Below are positions 8,100 through 16,327 of a DNA stretch of 64,000 bases, one piece after another. The stretch's first letter is position 1; every line of letters starts with the position of its first letter. This DNA comes from Paraburkholderia aspalathi (GTDB lineage Bacteria; Pseudomonadota; Gammaproteobacteria; Burkholderiales; Burkholderiaceae), in contig NZ_FPBH01000021.1 of NCBI RefSeq assembly GCF_900116445.1, forward strand, positions 62,001-126,000, read 5' to 3'. A model generated the notes under the pieces. The model made no database searches, was not told the DNA's origin, and worked only from the letters and a program-made list of their open reading frames with translations. The translations under genes were made by a program, and so were the position numbers.

Positions 8100-8822
8100 T
8101 TGACCACCAACACCACCATCGGCAGCAGCGGCACGAACGTGTCGCAAACGCTGCTCGATACGATGAACGGCACGAGCAGCGCCTCGAGCTCGACCAGTTC
8201 CAGCGGCAGCACGTCGGGCACCTCGGCGACCGATCTGCAGAATACTTTCCTGCAGCTGCTCGTTGCGCAGCTGAAGAATCAGGATCCGACCAATCCGATG
8301 GACAGCTCGCAGATGACCTCGCAGCTGGCGCAGATCAATACGGTGTCGGGCATCAGCCAGCTGAACACGACGCTTACCTCGCTCGCTACGCAGATGTCGG
8401 CAGGCCAGCAGTCGCAAGCCGCGCTGCTGATCGGCTCGACCGTGCTCGCGCCCGGCAGCTCGGTGTCGGTTGCAAGCGGCAAGGCCGGCGCGTTCGGCGT
8501 GCAGCTCGCCAACTCGGTGAGCGACCTGCAGGTGGTCGTGAAGAACTCGGCGGGCACGATCGTCAACACGATCGACCTCGGCAAGCAGTCGGCGGGCACG
8601 ATTCCGGTGGGCTGGACGCCGACCGATTCGGCCGGCAACACGCTGCCCGACGGCAGCTACACGATCAGCGCGGTTGGCACGATCAACGGTCAGCAGGCAA
8701 CGGCCACGACGCTCACGGGCGCGACGGTGCAAAGCGTCGTCATGCAGAGCAGCGGTACGCCGGGCCTCGTGCTGTCGAACGGCACGACCGTGGGGCTGAC
8801 CAGCGTCGCCGCCATCCTCTGA
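8100..8822 (+). CDS. flgD: FlgD, hook-capping scaffold protein
   Basis: A 240-residue protein starting at TTG 8100, supported by GAGGAG 6 nt upstream. The conserved FlgD N-terminal block reads FLQLLVAQLKNQDPTNPMDSSQ (residues about 44-65). The C-terminal half holds the Tudor-like/Ig-like domains, with AGTIPVGWTPTDSAGNTLPDGSY typical of FlgD. FlgD caps the growing hook and is discarded afterwards. The first 40 residues are almost entirely Ser/Thr/Gly, as expected for an export signal. Confidence 0.95.
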   Translation: MTTNTTIGSSGTNVSQTLLDTMNGTSSASSSTSSSGSTSGTSATDLQNTFLQLLVAQLKNQDPTNPMDSSQMTSQLAQINTVSGISQLNTTLTSLATQMSAGQQSQAALLIGSTVLAPGSSVSVASGKAGAFGVQLANSVSDLQVVVKNSAGTIVNTIDLGKQSAGTIPVGWTPTDSAGNTLPDGSYTISAVGTINGQQATATTLTGATVQSVVMQSSGTPGLVLSNGTTVGLTSVAAIL

Positions 8823-8865
8823 TTCAGATTCTGTCAGTTACGACTTTCCAGATACGGAGACCGTT

Positions 8866-10377
8866 ATGGGTTACCAACAAGGTTTGAGTGGTTTGTCCGC
8901 ATCGTCGAGCGACCTCGACGTGATCGGCAACAACATTGCCAACGCGAACACGGTTGGCTTCAAGAGCGGCGCGGCGCAATTCGCCGACATGTACGCCAAT
9001 TCGGTGGCGACCGCCGTGGGCAACCAGGTCGGCATCGGCACCAAGCTCTCTGAAGTGCAACAGCAGTTCTCGCAAGGCACGATCACCAGCACGAACCAGG
9101 CGCTCGACGTCGCGATCAACGGCAACGGCTTCTTCCAGCTGTCGAACAACGGCTCGCTGGTGTACTCGCGCAACGGCGTGTTCCAGCTCGACAAGAACGG
9201 CAACATCACCAACGCGCAAGGCCTGCAACTGATGGGCTACGCCGCGAACAGCGCGGGCGTCATCAACACCGCGCAAACCGTGCCGCTCAGCGTGCCGACC
9301 GCGAACATCGCGCCGCAAGCCACCACCAAGATCGTCGCCGGTTTGAACTTGAATGCGCAGGATCCGCTGATGCTCGGCACGCCCGCCGTGACGGCCGGCG
9401 GCACCAACGCGGGCACGCTCACGACGACCGGCGCGACCATCACGAACACCGCGTCGGGCACGAACAACGACAACTACACCGTCAACTTCACAAGCCCGAC
9501 GACCTACACCGTCACCGACAGCACGCTCGGCACCACGACCGCCTCCGCTACGTACACAGCAGGCACCGCGATCCAGCTCGGCAACGGCCAAACCATCACG
9601 TTCAGCGGCACGCCGGCGACCGGCGACAGCTACGCGATCGCGCCGACCCCGGTGGCATTCAACCAGAACAGCTCGTCGACGTACAACTACTCGACCAGCA
9701 CGACGGTCTATGACTCGCTTGGCGGTTCGCAAACGGTCAACATGTATTTCGCCAAGACCTCGGCCGGCACGTGGAACGTGTACGCGGGCACCTCGACCGG
9801 CACCGCGAGCCTGGTCGGTCACGCGAACTTCAACTCGTCGGGCACGCTGCTCGGCACGACCAACGCGGCCGGTACGGCCACCACCACCCCGTTCGTCTTC
9901 AACTTCAACATTCCGACCACCGACGGTTCGTCGACGCCGCAGAGCCTGACGTTGAACATCGCCGGCACGACGCAGTACGGCGGCAAGGACGGCGTGAACT
10001 CGCTGCAGCCCGACGGCTTCGCAGCCGGCACGCTGACGAGCTTCACGATCGGCGCCGACGGCACGCTGACCGGCAACTACTCGAACCAGCAAACCGCGGC
10101 GCTCGGCCAGGTCGTGCTCGCGAACTTCTCGAACCAGAATGGCCTCGTGAATCTCGGCAACAACGAGTTCCAGCAGACCTCGCAATCGGGCGTCGCGCAG
10201 ATCTCCACACCGGGCTCGACCAACCACGGCGTGCTGCAAGGCGGTGCGGTGGAAAACTCGAACGTCGATCTGACGAGCGAACTGGTGAACCTGATCACCG
10301 CGCAACGCAATTATCAGGCGAACGCGCAGACGATCAAGACCCAGCAGACCGTCGACCAGACCCTGATCAACCTGTAA
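8866..10377 (+). CDS. flgE: FlgE, flagellar hook protein with an inserted beta module
   Basis: A 503-residue hook protein. The N-terminal D0 region is GLSGLSASSSDLDVIGNNIANANTVGFK, and the C-terminal D0 helix ends QRNYQANAQTIKTQQTVDQTLINL. It is about 100 residues longer than enteric FlgE. The extra length includes a Thr-rich beta module at nt about 9409-9651 ending GTPATGDSYAIAPTP, and similar modules appear in FlgK and FlgL of this locus. FlgE polymerises into the universal joint under the FlgD cap, with length set by FliK. It lies between flgD and flgF, 20 bp before the latter. Confidence 0.96.
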   Translation: MGYQQGLSGLSASSSDLDVIGNNIANANTVGFKSGAAQFADMYANSVATAVGNQVGIGTKLSEVQQQFSQGTITSTNQALDVAINGNGFFQLSNNGSLVYSRNGVFQLDKNGNITNAQGLQLMGYAANSAGVINTAQTVPLSVPTANIAPQATTKIVAGLNLNAQDPLMLGTPAVTAGGTNAGTLTTTGATITNTASGTNNDNYTVNFTSPTTYTVTDSTLGTTTASATYTAGTAIQLGNGQTITFSGTPATGDSYAIAPTPVAFNQNSSSTYNYSTSTTVYDSLGGSQTVNMYFAKTSAGTWNVYAGTSTGTASLVGHANFNSSGTLLGTTNAAGTATTTPFVFNFNIPTTDGSSTPQSLTLNIAGTTQYGGKDGVNSLQPDGFAAGTLTSFTIGADGTLTGNYSNQQTAALGQVVLANFSNQNGLVNLGNNEFQQTSQSGVAQISTPGSTNHGVLQGGAVENSNVDLTSELVNLITAQRNYQANAQTIKTQQTVDQTLINL

Positions 10378-10397
10378 GCGACCGGGACTAACCCATC

Positions 10398-11156
10398 ATG
10401 GATCGGCTGATCTACACCGCGATGTCGGGCAGCACACAAGCGCTCGAACAGCAGGCTATCGTTGCCAATAACCTGGCGAACGCCTCGACCACCGGCTTCC
10501 GCGCGCAGCTTGCGACTTTCCGCGCCGTGCCGATGGGGTTCGGCGACGGCAGTTCGATCAACGACGACACCACGCGTACCTTCGTGTTGTCGTCGACGCC
10601 GGGCGCCGACTACACGCCGGGGCCGATCCAGCAGACGGGCAACCCGCTCGACGTGGCGATTCAGGGGCCGGGCTGGCTGGCGGTGCAAACCGCTGACGGC
10701 AACGAGGCTTATACGCGCGCCGGCAATCTGCACGTCGACGAGAACGGTCAACTGGTGAACGCCATGAACCAGACGGTGCTCGGCAACGGCGGTCCGGTAT
10801 CGGTGCCGCCGGGTGCGGAAATCACCATCGGCAAGGACGGCACGGTGTCCGCGCTGACGCCAGGCGATCCGCCGACGGCGGTGGTGACGGTCGATCAGCT
10901 GAAGCTGGTGAATCCGGATCCGCAAACCATGACGCGCGGCGACGACGGCCTCTTTCGCACCGCCGACGGCAATGCCGCCGACGCCGATCCGGCCGTCACG
11001 CTGGCGCCGGCTTCGCTTGAAGGCAGCAACGTGAATCCGGTCAGCGCGATGGTCGCGATGATCACCAACGCTCGCCAGTTTCAAATGCAGACCAAGCTGC
11101 TGGAAAACGCGGACAAGAACGATCAGTCCGCCAACCAGCTGCTCAGCTTTAGCTAA
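10398..11156 (+). CDS. flgF: FlgF, proximal rod protein
   Basis: A 252-residue rod protein with the N-terminal motif MSGSTQALEQQAIVANNLANASTTGFRAQ and a C-terminal helix VNPVSAMVAMITNARQFQMQTKLL. The central FlgE/F/G-like body includes GPGWLAVQTADGNEAYTRAGNL. FlgF belongs to the proximal rod and joins it to the FlgG distal rod. Its stop codon is followed within 5 bp by two tandem hairpin repeats that fill most of the gap to flgG. Confidence 0.96.
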   Translation: MDRLIYTAMSGSTQALEQQAIVANNLANASTTGFRAQLATFRAVPMGFGDGSSINDDTTRTFVLSSTPGADYTPGPIQQTGNPLDVAIQGPGWLAVQTADGNEAYTRAGNLHVDENGQLVNAMNQTVLGNGGPVSVPPGAEITIGKDGTVSALTPGDPPTAVVTVDQLKLVNPDPQTMTRGDDGLFRTADGNAADADPAVTLAPASLEGSNVNPVSAMVAMITNARQFQMQTKLLENADKNDQSANQLLSFS

Positions 11157-11160
11157 CGGG

Positions 11161-11250
11161 ATGGGACCGGACTAAGCGCTAAAGCGCTAACTCCGGTCGA
11201 CCGCTTTGCATGGGACCGGACTAAGCGCTAAAGCGCTAACTCCGGTCGAC
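11161..11250 (+). repeat. Hairpin repeat, tandem copies 2 and 3 (flgF-flgG gap)
   Basis: Two 34-nt hairpins (11165-11198 and 11214-11247) repeat with a 49-nt period. Each arm pair is GACCGGACTAAGCGCT / AGCGCTAACTCCGGTC, matching at 14 of 16 positions around an AA loop. Against copy 1 (7608-7641), the fifth stem pair changes from A-T to G-C, a compensatory change. The flgG ribosome site AGGAGAAG follows at once. Confidence 0.92.
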
Positions 11251-11264
11251 ATAGGAGAAGAATA

Positions 11265-12053
11265 GTGAATCGCTCGCTCTACATCGCCGCCACCGGCATG
11301 AATGCGCAACAGTCGCAGATGGACGTGATTTCGAACAACCTCGCGAACGTCAGCACCAACGGCTTCAAGGGCTCGCGCGCGGTGTTCGAGGATCTGCTGT
11401 ATCAGACCATCCGCCAACCGGGTGCGAACTCGACGCAAAACACCGAACTGCCGTCCGGCATCCAGCTCGGCACCGGTGTGCAACAGGTCGCGACCGAACG
11501 TCTCTACACGCAGGGCAACCTGCAGCAGACCGGCAACTCGAAAGACGTCGCCATCAACGGTCAGGGCTTTTTCCAGGTGCAGATGCCCGACGGCACGACC
11601 GCCTACACGCGTGACGGTTCGTTCCAGACCAATGCGCAAGGCCAGCTCGTCACGTCGAGTGGTTATCAGGTGATTCCGGCGATCACGATTCCGACCAACG
11701 CGACCTCGCTGACCATCGGCAGCGACGGCGTGGTGTCGATCACCGTCGCCGGCTCGACCAACAGCCAGCAGCTCGGCTCGATGCAGATCGCCACCTTCAT
11801 CAACCCGGCCGGTCTGGATGCGAAGGGTGAAAACCTGTTCTCGGAAACGGCTTCGTCGGGTGCGCCGAACGTCGCGCAACCTGGCCTGAACGGCGCCGGC
11901 ACGCTGAATCAGGGTTACGTGGAAGCATCGAACGTGAATGTGGTGCAGGAACTGGTGAACATGATCCAGACGCAGCGCGCTTACGAAATCAACAGCAAGG
12001 CCGTGACGACTTCCGACCAGATGCTGCAGACCCTCAGCCAGATGCAGGTTTAA
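11265..12053 (+). CDS. flgG: FlgG, distal rod protein
   Basis: A 262-residue protein starting at GTG 11265, with AGGAGAAG about 6 nt upstream. The N-terminus (MNRSLYIAATGMNAQQSQMDVISNNLANVSTNGFKGSRAVFED) and C-terminus (VVQELVNMIQTQRAYEINSKAVTTSDQMLQTLSQM) are textbook FlgG, and the length is normal. FlgG builds the distal rod, crosses the peptidoglycan and contacts the P and L rings. The GTG start and the hairpins upstream may tune its output relative to flgF. Confidence 0.97.
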   Translation: MNRSLYIAATGMNAQQSQMDVISNNLANVSTNGFKGSRAVFEDLLYQTIRQPGANSTQNTELPSGIQLGTGVQQVATERLYTQGNLQQTGNSKDVAINGQGFFQVQMPDGTTAYTRDGSFQTNAQGQLVTSSGYQVIPAITIPTNATSLTIGSDGVVSITVAGSTNSQQLGSMQIATFINPAGLDAKGENLFSETASSGAPNVAQPGLNGAGTLNQGYVEASNVNVVQELVNMIQTQRAYEINSKAVTTSDQMLQTLSQMQV

Positions 12054-12089
12054 GGCCAGGGACTGGGAATTAACAGGCGGTAATCAAAG

Positions 12090-12788
12090 ATGTCGCACTT
12101 CACTCGTAATCCGGTTCACTCGCGTACCGCTCAGGCGCTCGTGCAGCTCACGCTGCTCACGGCACTGGGTGGCTGCGGCCTCGTGCCGAAGCAGCCGATC
12201 ACCCAGCAGCCGATGACGGCCGTTCCGCCGATGCCGCCGCAAGCACAGTCGCCGGGCTCGATCTTCAATCCGGGTTACGCGGGCCGGCCGCTGTTCGAAG
12301 ATCAGCGGCCGCGCAATGTGGGCGACATCCTGACGATCGTGATTCAGGAAAACGTCAACGCGACGAAGTCGTCGGGCGCCAACGCGAATCGCTCGGGCAA
12401 CACCAACTTTAACGTGCCGACCGCGGGCTTCCTCGGCGGCCTGTTCGGCAAGACTAACCTGAGCGCAACCGGCGGCAACGCGTTCCAGGGCACTGGCGGC
12501 GCGAACGCGTCGAACACTTTCAACGGCACGATCACCGTGACGGTGACCGGCGTGCTGCCGAACGGCAACCTGATGGTGAGCGGCGAAAAGCAGATGCTGA
12601 TCAACCAGGGCGATGAATTCGTGCGCTTCTCCGGCGTGGTGAATCCGAACACGATCTCCAACCTGAACGCCGTCTACTCGACCCAGGTGGCCGACGCAAA
12701 GATCGAATACTCCGCGAAGGGCTATCTCAACGAAGCCGAGAACATGGGCTGGTTGCAGCGGTTCTTCCTCAACGTGTCGCCGTGGTGA
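12090..12788 (+). CDS. flgH: FlgH, L-ring lipoprotein
   Basis: A 232-residue lipoprotein. The signal peptide ends in a lipobox LGGC with Cys29 as the lipidated residue. The FlgH core follows: GRPLFEDQRPRNVGDILTIVIQE, then FNGTITVTVTGVLPNGNLMVSGEKQMLINQGDEFVRFSGVVNP and the C-terminal WLQRFFLNVSPW. FlgH forms the outer-membrane L ring around the rod. Its stop lies 2 bp before the preferred flgI start. Confidence 0.97.
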   Translation: MSHFTRNPVHSRTAQALVQLTLLTALGGCGLVPKQPITQQPMTAVPPMPPQAQSPGSIFNPGYAGRPLFEDQRPRNVGDILTIVIQENVNATKSSGANANRSGNTNFNVPTAGFLGGLFGKTNLSATGGNAFQGTGGANASNTFNGTITVTVTGVLPNGNLMVSGEKQMLINQGDEFVRFSGVVNPNTISNLNAVYSTQVADAKIEYSAKGYLNEAENMGWLQRFFLNVSPW

Positions 12789-12790
12789 TC

Positions 12791-13987
12791 ATGCGTACCG
12801 TCTTCTTCCGCTCCGGGCACCTCAGCCGCTTCACACGACTCGTTCAGCTCGGCCGTGCTGTGGCGTTCTTCGCGCTCGCCTGCGCCGCCTTGCCGGTGGC
12901 GACGCCCGTGCATGCCGAACGCCTGAAGGACCTCGTGCAGATCCAGGGCGTGCGCGATAACCCGTTGATCGGCTATGGCCTTGTCGTCGGTCTCGACGGC
13001 ACGGGCGACCAGACCACGCAGACGCCGTTCACCACGCAGACGCTCGCCAACATGCTGGCGAACCTTGGCATCTCGATCAACAACCAGGCGGCGGGCTCGA
13101 CCAACCAGCAGTCGTCGCTATCGAACATCCAGTTGAAGAACGTCGCCGCGGTGATGGTGACGGCGGTGCTGCCGCCGTTCGCGCGTCCCGGCGAAGCGAT
13201 CGACGTGACGGTCTCCTCGCTCGGTAACGCCAAGAGCCTGCGCGGCGGCACGCTGCTGCTCACGCCGCTCAAGGGTGCCGACGGCCAGGTGTATGCGCTC
13301 GGCCAGGGCAACCTGGCGGTGGGCGGCGCCGGTGCGAGCGCGAACGGTAGCAAGGTGCAGGTCAATACGCTGGCCGCGGGCCGCATCGCCGGCGGCGCGA
13401 TCGTCGAACGCGCGGTGCCGACCTCGGTATCGCAAGCGGGCACGATGCAGCTCGACCTGAACGACATGGACTACGACACCACGCAGCGCGTCGTGGCCGC
13501 GGTGAACAACGCGTTCGGCAGCGGCACCGCCATGGCGCTCGACGGCCGCACGATCCAACTGCGCGCGCCGTCCGATCCGGAGCAGCAGGTCGCCTTCATG
13601 GCGCAATTGCAGAACCTCGACGTCAAGCCGGCGCAAGCCGCCGCGAAGGTGATCCTGAACGCGCGCACCGGCTCGATCGTGATGAACCAGATGGTCACGC
13701 TGCAAACCTGCGCGGTGGCGCACGGCAATCTCTCGGTGGTGATCAATACGCAGCCGGTGGTGAGTCAGCCGGGTGCATTCTCGAACGGCCAGACGGTGGT
13801 GGCCAAGCAGTCGCAGATTCAGATGAAGCAGGACAACGGCGCACTGAAGATGGTGACCGCCGGCGCCAATCTCGCCGATGTGGTGAAGGCGCTCAACGCA
13901 CTGGGTGCGACGCCCGCGGATCTGATGTCGATCCTGCAGGCCATGAAAGCGGCGGGCTCTTTGCGCGCCGACCTGGAAATCATCTAA
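12791..13987 (+). CDS. flgI: FlgI, P-ring protein
   Basis: A 398-residue FlgI with a Sec signal peptide (VAFFALACAALPVATPVHA) and the mature start ERLKDLVQIQGVRDNPLIGYGLVVGLDGTGDQT. The C-terminus reads GATPADLMSILQAMKAAGSLRADLEII. I preferred ATG 12791; GTG codons at 12782 and 12785 would overlap flgH by a few bases, and no strong ribosome site decides. FlgI forms the periplasmic P ring with the help of FlgA (5252-6787). Confidence 0.96.
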   Translation: MRTVFFRSGHLSRFTRLVQLGRAVAFFALACAALPVATPVHAERLKDLVQIQGVRDNPLIGYGLVVGLDGTGDQTTQTPFTTQTLANMLANLGISINNQAAGSTNQQSSLSNIQLKNVAAVMVTAVLPPFARPGEAIDVTVSSLGNAKSLRGGTLLLTPLKGADGQVYALGQGNLAVGGAGASANGSKVQVNTLAAGRIAGGAIVERAVPTSVSQAGTMQLDLNDMDYDTTQRVVAAVNNAFGSGTAMALDGRTIQLRAPSDPEQQVAFMAQLQNLDVKPAQAAAKVILNARTGSIVMNQMVTLQTCAVAHGNLSVVINTQPVVSQPGAFSNGQTVVAKQSQIQMKQDNGALKMVTAGANLADVVKALNALGATPADLMSILQAMKAAGSLRADLEII

Positions 13988-13999
13988 GGAAGACAACAG

Positions 14000-14998
14000 A
14001 TGAATTCGGATACGACCAACTCCGCCAATGCGGCGAACGACCTGACCCAGCGCTTCGCGCTCGACGTGCAGGGCTTCGGCAAGCTGAGCGCACAGGCCAA
14101 GGCTTCGCCGCAAGCCGGCATGAAGATGGCCGCGCAGCAGTTCGACGCGGTGTTCACCCAGATGATGCTGAAGAGCATGCGCGATGCGACGCCACAGGAT
14201 GGCCCGTTCGATTCGCATGACAGCGCCACCTTCACGTCGATGATGGATCAGCAGTTGTCGCAACAGCTGTCGCAGAAGGGCATTGGTGTCGCCGACGCGA
14301 TGCTCAAGCAGATGATGCGCAATCAGGGCATGCAGGTGGGCGGCGCGAGCGGCGCAGGCGGCGGACTCACCGGCATGGCCAATGCGCTTGGTGGCGGCAG
14401 CGGCGGCGACGAAGGCCAGACCGCGGCGTTGAACGCGCTCGCGAAGGCTTACGGCAACGCGCAAGCCAACGGCCAACTGGCGATGGGCAAGGGCTACTCG
14501 GCCAACAGCGCGCTGACTCCGCCGATCAGAGGCGACGGCAGCTCGCCGAAGGTCGATGCCTTCGTCGACAAGCTTGCCGAGTCGGCGCAAGCGGCCAGCG
14601 CGGCAACCGGCATTCCGGCGCGCTTCATCATCGGCCAGGCCGCGCTCGAATCGGGCTGGGGCAAGAGCGAGATCAGGAAGTCGGACGGCACGACCAGCCA
14701 CAACGTGTTCGGCATCAAGGCGACCAAGGACTGGACCGGCAAGACCGTCTCGACAGTCACGACTGAGTATGTGCACGGCAAGCCGCAGCGCACCGTCGAA
14801 AAATTCCGTGCGTACGATTCGTACCAGGAAGCGATGACCGACTACGCGAGCATGCTCAAGGGCAACCCGCGTTATGCGCAGGTGATCAATTCCGCGCATG
14901 ACGTGAATGGTTTTGCCAACGGCATGCAACGCGCGGGTTACGCGACCGATCCGCATTACGCGAAAAAGCTGATGTCGATCATGCAGAAAATGGGCTGA
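14000..14998 (+). CDS. flgJ: FlgJ, rod-cap and peptidoglycan glucosaminidase
   Basis: A 332-residue two-domain FlgJ. The N-terminal rod-cap part has QQFDAVFTQMMLKSMRDATPQDGPFDSHDSATFTSMMDQQLSQQL. A Gly-rich linker follows, then a C-terminal glycoside hydrolase family 73 domain with PARFIIGQAALESGWGKSEI (likely catalytic Glu), NVFGIKA and the YDSYQEAMTDYASML block. FlgJ bores through peptidoglycan so the rod can pass. It is the last gene of flgB-J, and 392 bp of noncoding sequence follow. Confidence 0.96.
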   Translation: MNSDTTNSANAANDLTQRFALDVQGFGKLSAQAKASPQAGMKMAAQQFDAVFTQMMLKSMRDATPQDGPFDSHDSATFTSMMDQQLSQQLSQKGIGVADAMLKQMMRNQGMQVGGASGAGGGLTGMANALGGGSGGDEGQTAALNALAKAYGNAQANGQLAMGKGYSANSALTPPIRGDGSSPKVDAFVDKLAESAQAASAATGIPARFIIGQAALESGWGKSEIRKSDGTTSHNVFGIKATKDWTGKTVSTVTTEYVHGKPQRTVEKFRAYDSYQEAMTDYASMLKGNPRYAQVINSAHDVNGFANGMQRAGYATDPHYAKKLMSIMQKMG

Positions 14999-15016
14999 CC
15001 TGCCGTTAATGCAGGT

Positions 15017-15141
15017 GCGCAGTCGCACTTGACTGCGCAGCCGGTGAGTTTAAGCAGTTTGATTTTCTTGAATAAAGTATGCACGCGACGGGGCCAGGTG
15101 CATAACAAGACGGAGGAGGCCGGCCGCCTACGGGCGGCCGG
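15017..15141 (+). other. Two strong hairpins downstream of flgJ
   Basis: The first is a perfect 8-bp stem GCGCAGTC / GACTGCGC (15017-15024, 15031-15038). The second is CCGGCCGCC / GGCGGCCGG (15120-15128, 15133-15141) closed by TACG, which as RNA is a C(UACG)G tetraloop. Neither has a U-tract. They may end or protect the flgB-J mRNA. Apart from these and the promoter at 15249, the 14999-15390 interval holds no gene I can see. Confidence 0.6.
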
Positions 15142-15248
15142 TCCACCCGCATAACCGGCGTGAAGGTTGCCGGTATTCAATGCACACGGATTCGACTGCC
15201 GGAATATCGGCGTTTAACGTTTGCGGCAAATATTTCATTACACGGCCC

Positions 15249-15275
15249 TAAATTTTGGCTGAATGCTGCCGCTAA
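15249..15275 (+). promoter_or_regulatory. Sigma-28 (FliA) promoter for the ycgR-like gene
   Basis: TAAATTTT, an 11-nt spacer and GCCGCTAA match TAAAGTTT-N11-GCCGATAA at 7/8 and 7/8 with exact spacing. The start codon of the PilZ gene is about 115 nt downstream. Confidence 0.85.
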
Positions 15276-15390
15276 TCAGTTAGACCCGATACCGGAAAGC
15301 ATTTAATGTCCGGTTGAACGCGCGTGCTGCGGCTTCGATGAAGACCGCGCGAAAGCCCCGGCAGGAGCCCTGGCACGCGCCCGCAAGAAC

Positions 15391-16182
15391 ATGCATACCG
15401 GCAAGCCCATGGATACTACCCAGTCGCACGCCCAGACCGACGCACACGGCCAGTCGCACGCCACGCTCGATGAAAGCGCGCCCGATTTCGGCCGCCGCAA
15501 TCCGCTGGAGATTGGCGTTCAGTTACGCAACCTCGTCAATCGAGGCGATTTCCTCACCGTCGAATATGTGGGCGGTCAGCTCGTGACGCGCCTGCTCGAT
15601 GTCGACGTGCGCGCACGCACCTTCACTTTCGATTGGGGCGCGCTCTCCGAACAGAACAGAGGCTTGTTGGGCGCGCCGCGCTGCCAGTTCCACGCTTCGC
15701 CTGACGGCGTGCGCGTCGAGTTCGCCACCGGCACCCCGCGCGAAACCCGCTATGAAGGACTGCCCGCATTCGAGTCCGACTTCCCGGAAGTGCTGTTCTA
15801 CGTGCAGCGCCGCGAGTATTTCCGCGTCGATGCGCCGATTCTCGATCCGTATATGTGCTCCGGCCGTTTGCCCGAAGGCGATACGTTCCGCTTCGAAGTG
15901 CACGATCTGTCGCTCGGCGGCGTCGGCATGCGCACCGCGGACGAACGCGTGGCCGAATTGCCGATGGGCACGCGGCTGCAGGATTGCGAACTGTTTCTCG
16001 GCTCGCTCGGCCGCCTTTCGCTCGATCTGCAACTGGTGTCGCACCGTTCCACCGCGTTGCCGAACGGCACGCAGCGCTATCAACTCGGCTTCCGTTTTCT
16101 GACGCTGCCGGGCAGCGCCGAAAACACGCTGCAACGACTGATTACGCAACTCGAAATGAAGCGCCGCTCACTGGTGCGCTGA
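15391..16182 (+). CDS. YcgR-type flagellar brake, PilZ protein
   Basis: About 263 residues. The N-terminal half is a YcgR-type domain (LEIGVQLRNLVNRGDFLTVEY then LLDVDVRARTFTFDWG). The C-terminal half is a PilZ domain with its c-di-GMP-binding signatures: REYFRVDAP for the RxxxR-type site and DLSLGGVGM for the D/NxSxxG site. YcgR slows the motor by touching the MotA/FliG interface when c-di-GMP is high. The start is uncertain (ATG 15391 or 15409), as neither has a clear ribosome site. Its own sigma-28 promoter at 15249 makes it a late flagellar gene, and flgK follows with a separate sigma-28 promoter. Confidence 0.88.
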   Translation: MHTGKPMDTTQSHAQTDAHGQSHATLDESAPDFGRRNPLEIGVQLRNLVNRGDFLTVEYVGGQLVTRLLDVDVRARTFTFDWGALSEQNRGLLGAPRCQFHASPDGVRVEFATGTPRETRYEGLPAFESDFPEVLFYVQRREYFRVDAPILDPYMCSGRLPEGDTFRFEVHDLSLGGVGMRTADERVAELPMGTRLQDCELFLGSLGRLSLDLQLVSHRSTALPNGTQRYQLGFRFLTLPGSAENTLQRLITQLEMKRRSLVR

Positions 16183-16243
16183 ACGGCGCAAGAACCTTGC
16201 TGCACGCGCCTCGCAAACGTTGAAACAAGCATCGGAATGGCCC

Positions 16244-16270
16244 TCAATTTTTCTTCGCGGGGGCCGTTAA
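16244..16270 (+). promoter_or_regulatory. Sigma-28 (FliA) promoter for flgK-flgL
   Basis: TCAATTTT, an 11-nt spacer and GCCGTTAA match the FliA consensus at 6/8 and 7/8. It lies in the 145-bp gap between the PilZ gene and flgK, 58 nt before the flgK ATG. Confidence 0.8.
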
Positions 16271-16327
16271 ACAGGATGTTCAAGTAACGCGGCGGCAAGT
16301 GGTCGGTGTCGCCCTTCAGGATGACGC

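Noticed and set aside
7602..11250. CRISPR or attachment-site interpretation of the hairpin repeats
   Set aside because: Only three copies, palindromic with 2-nt loops, no spacer-like unique sequences of constant length.
13118..15028. 636-codon frame antisense to flgI-flgJ
   Set aside because: Spans two well-supported genes on the other strand and has shadow-type composition.
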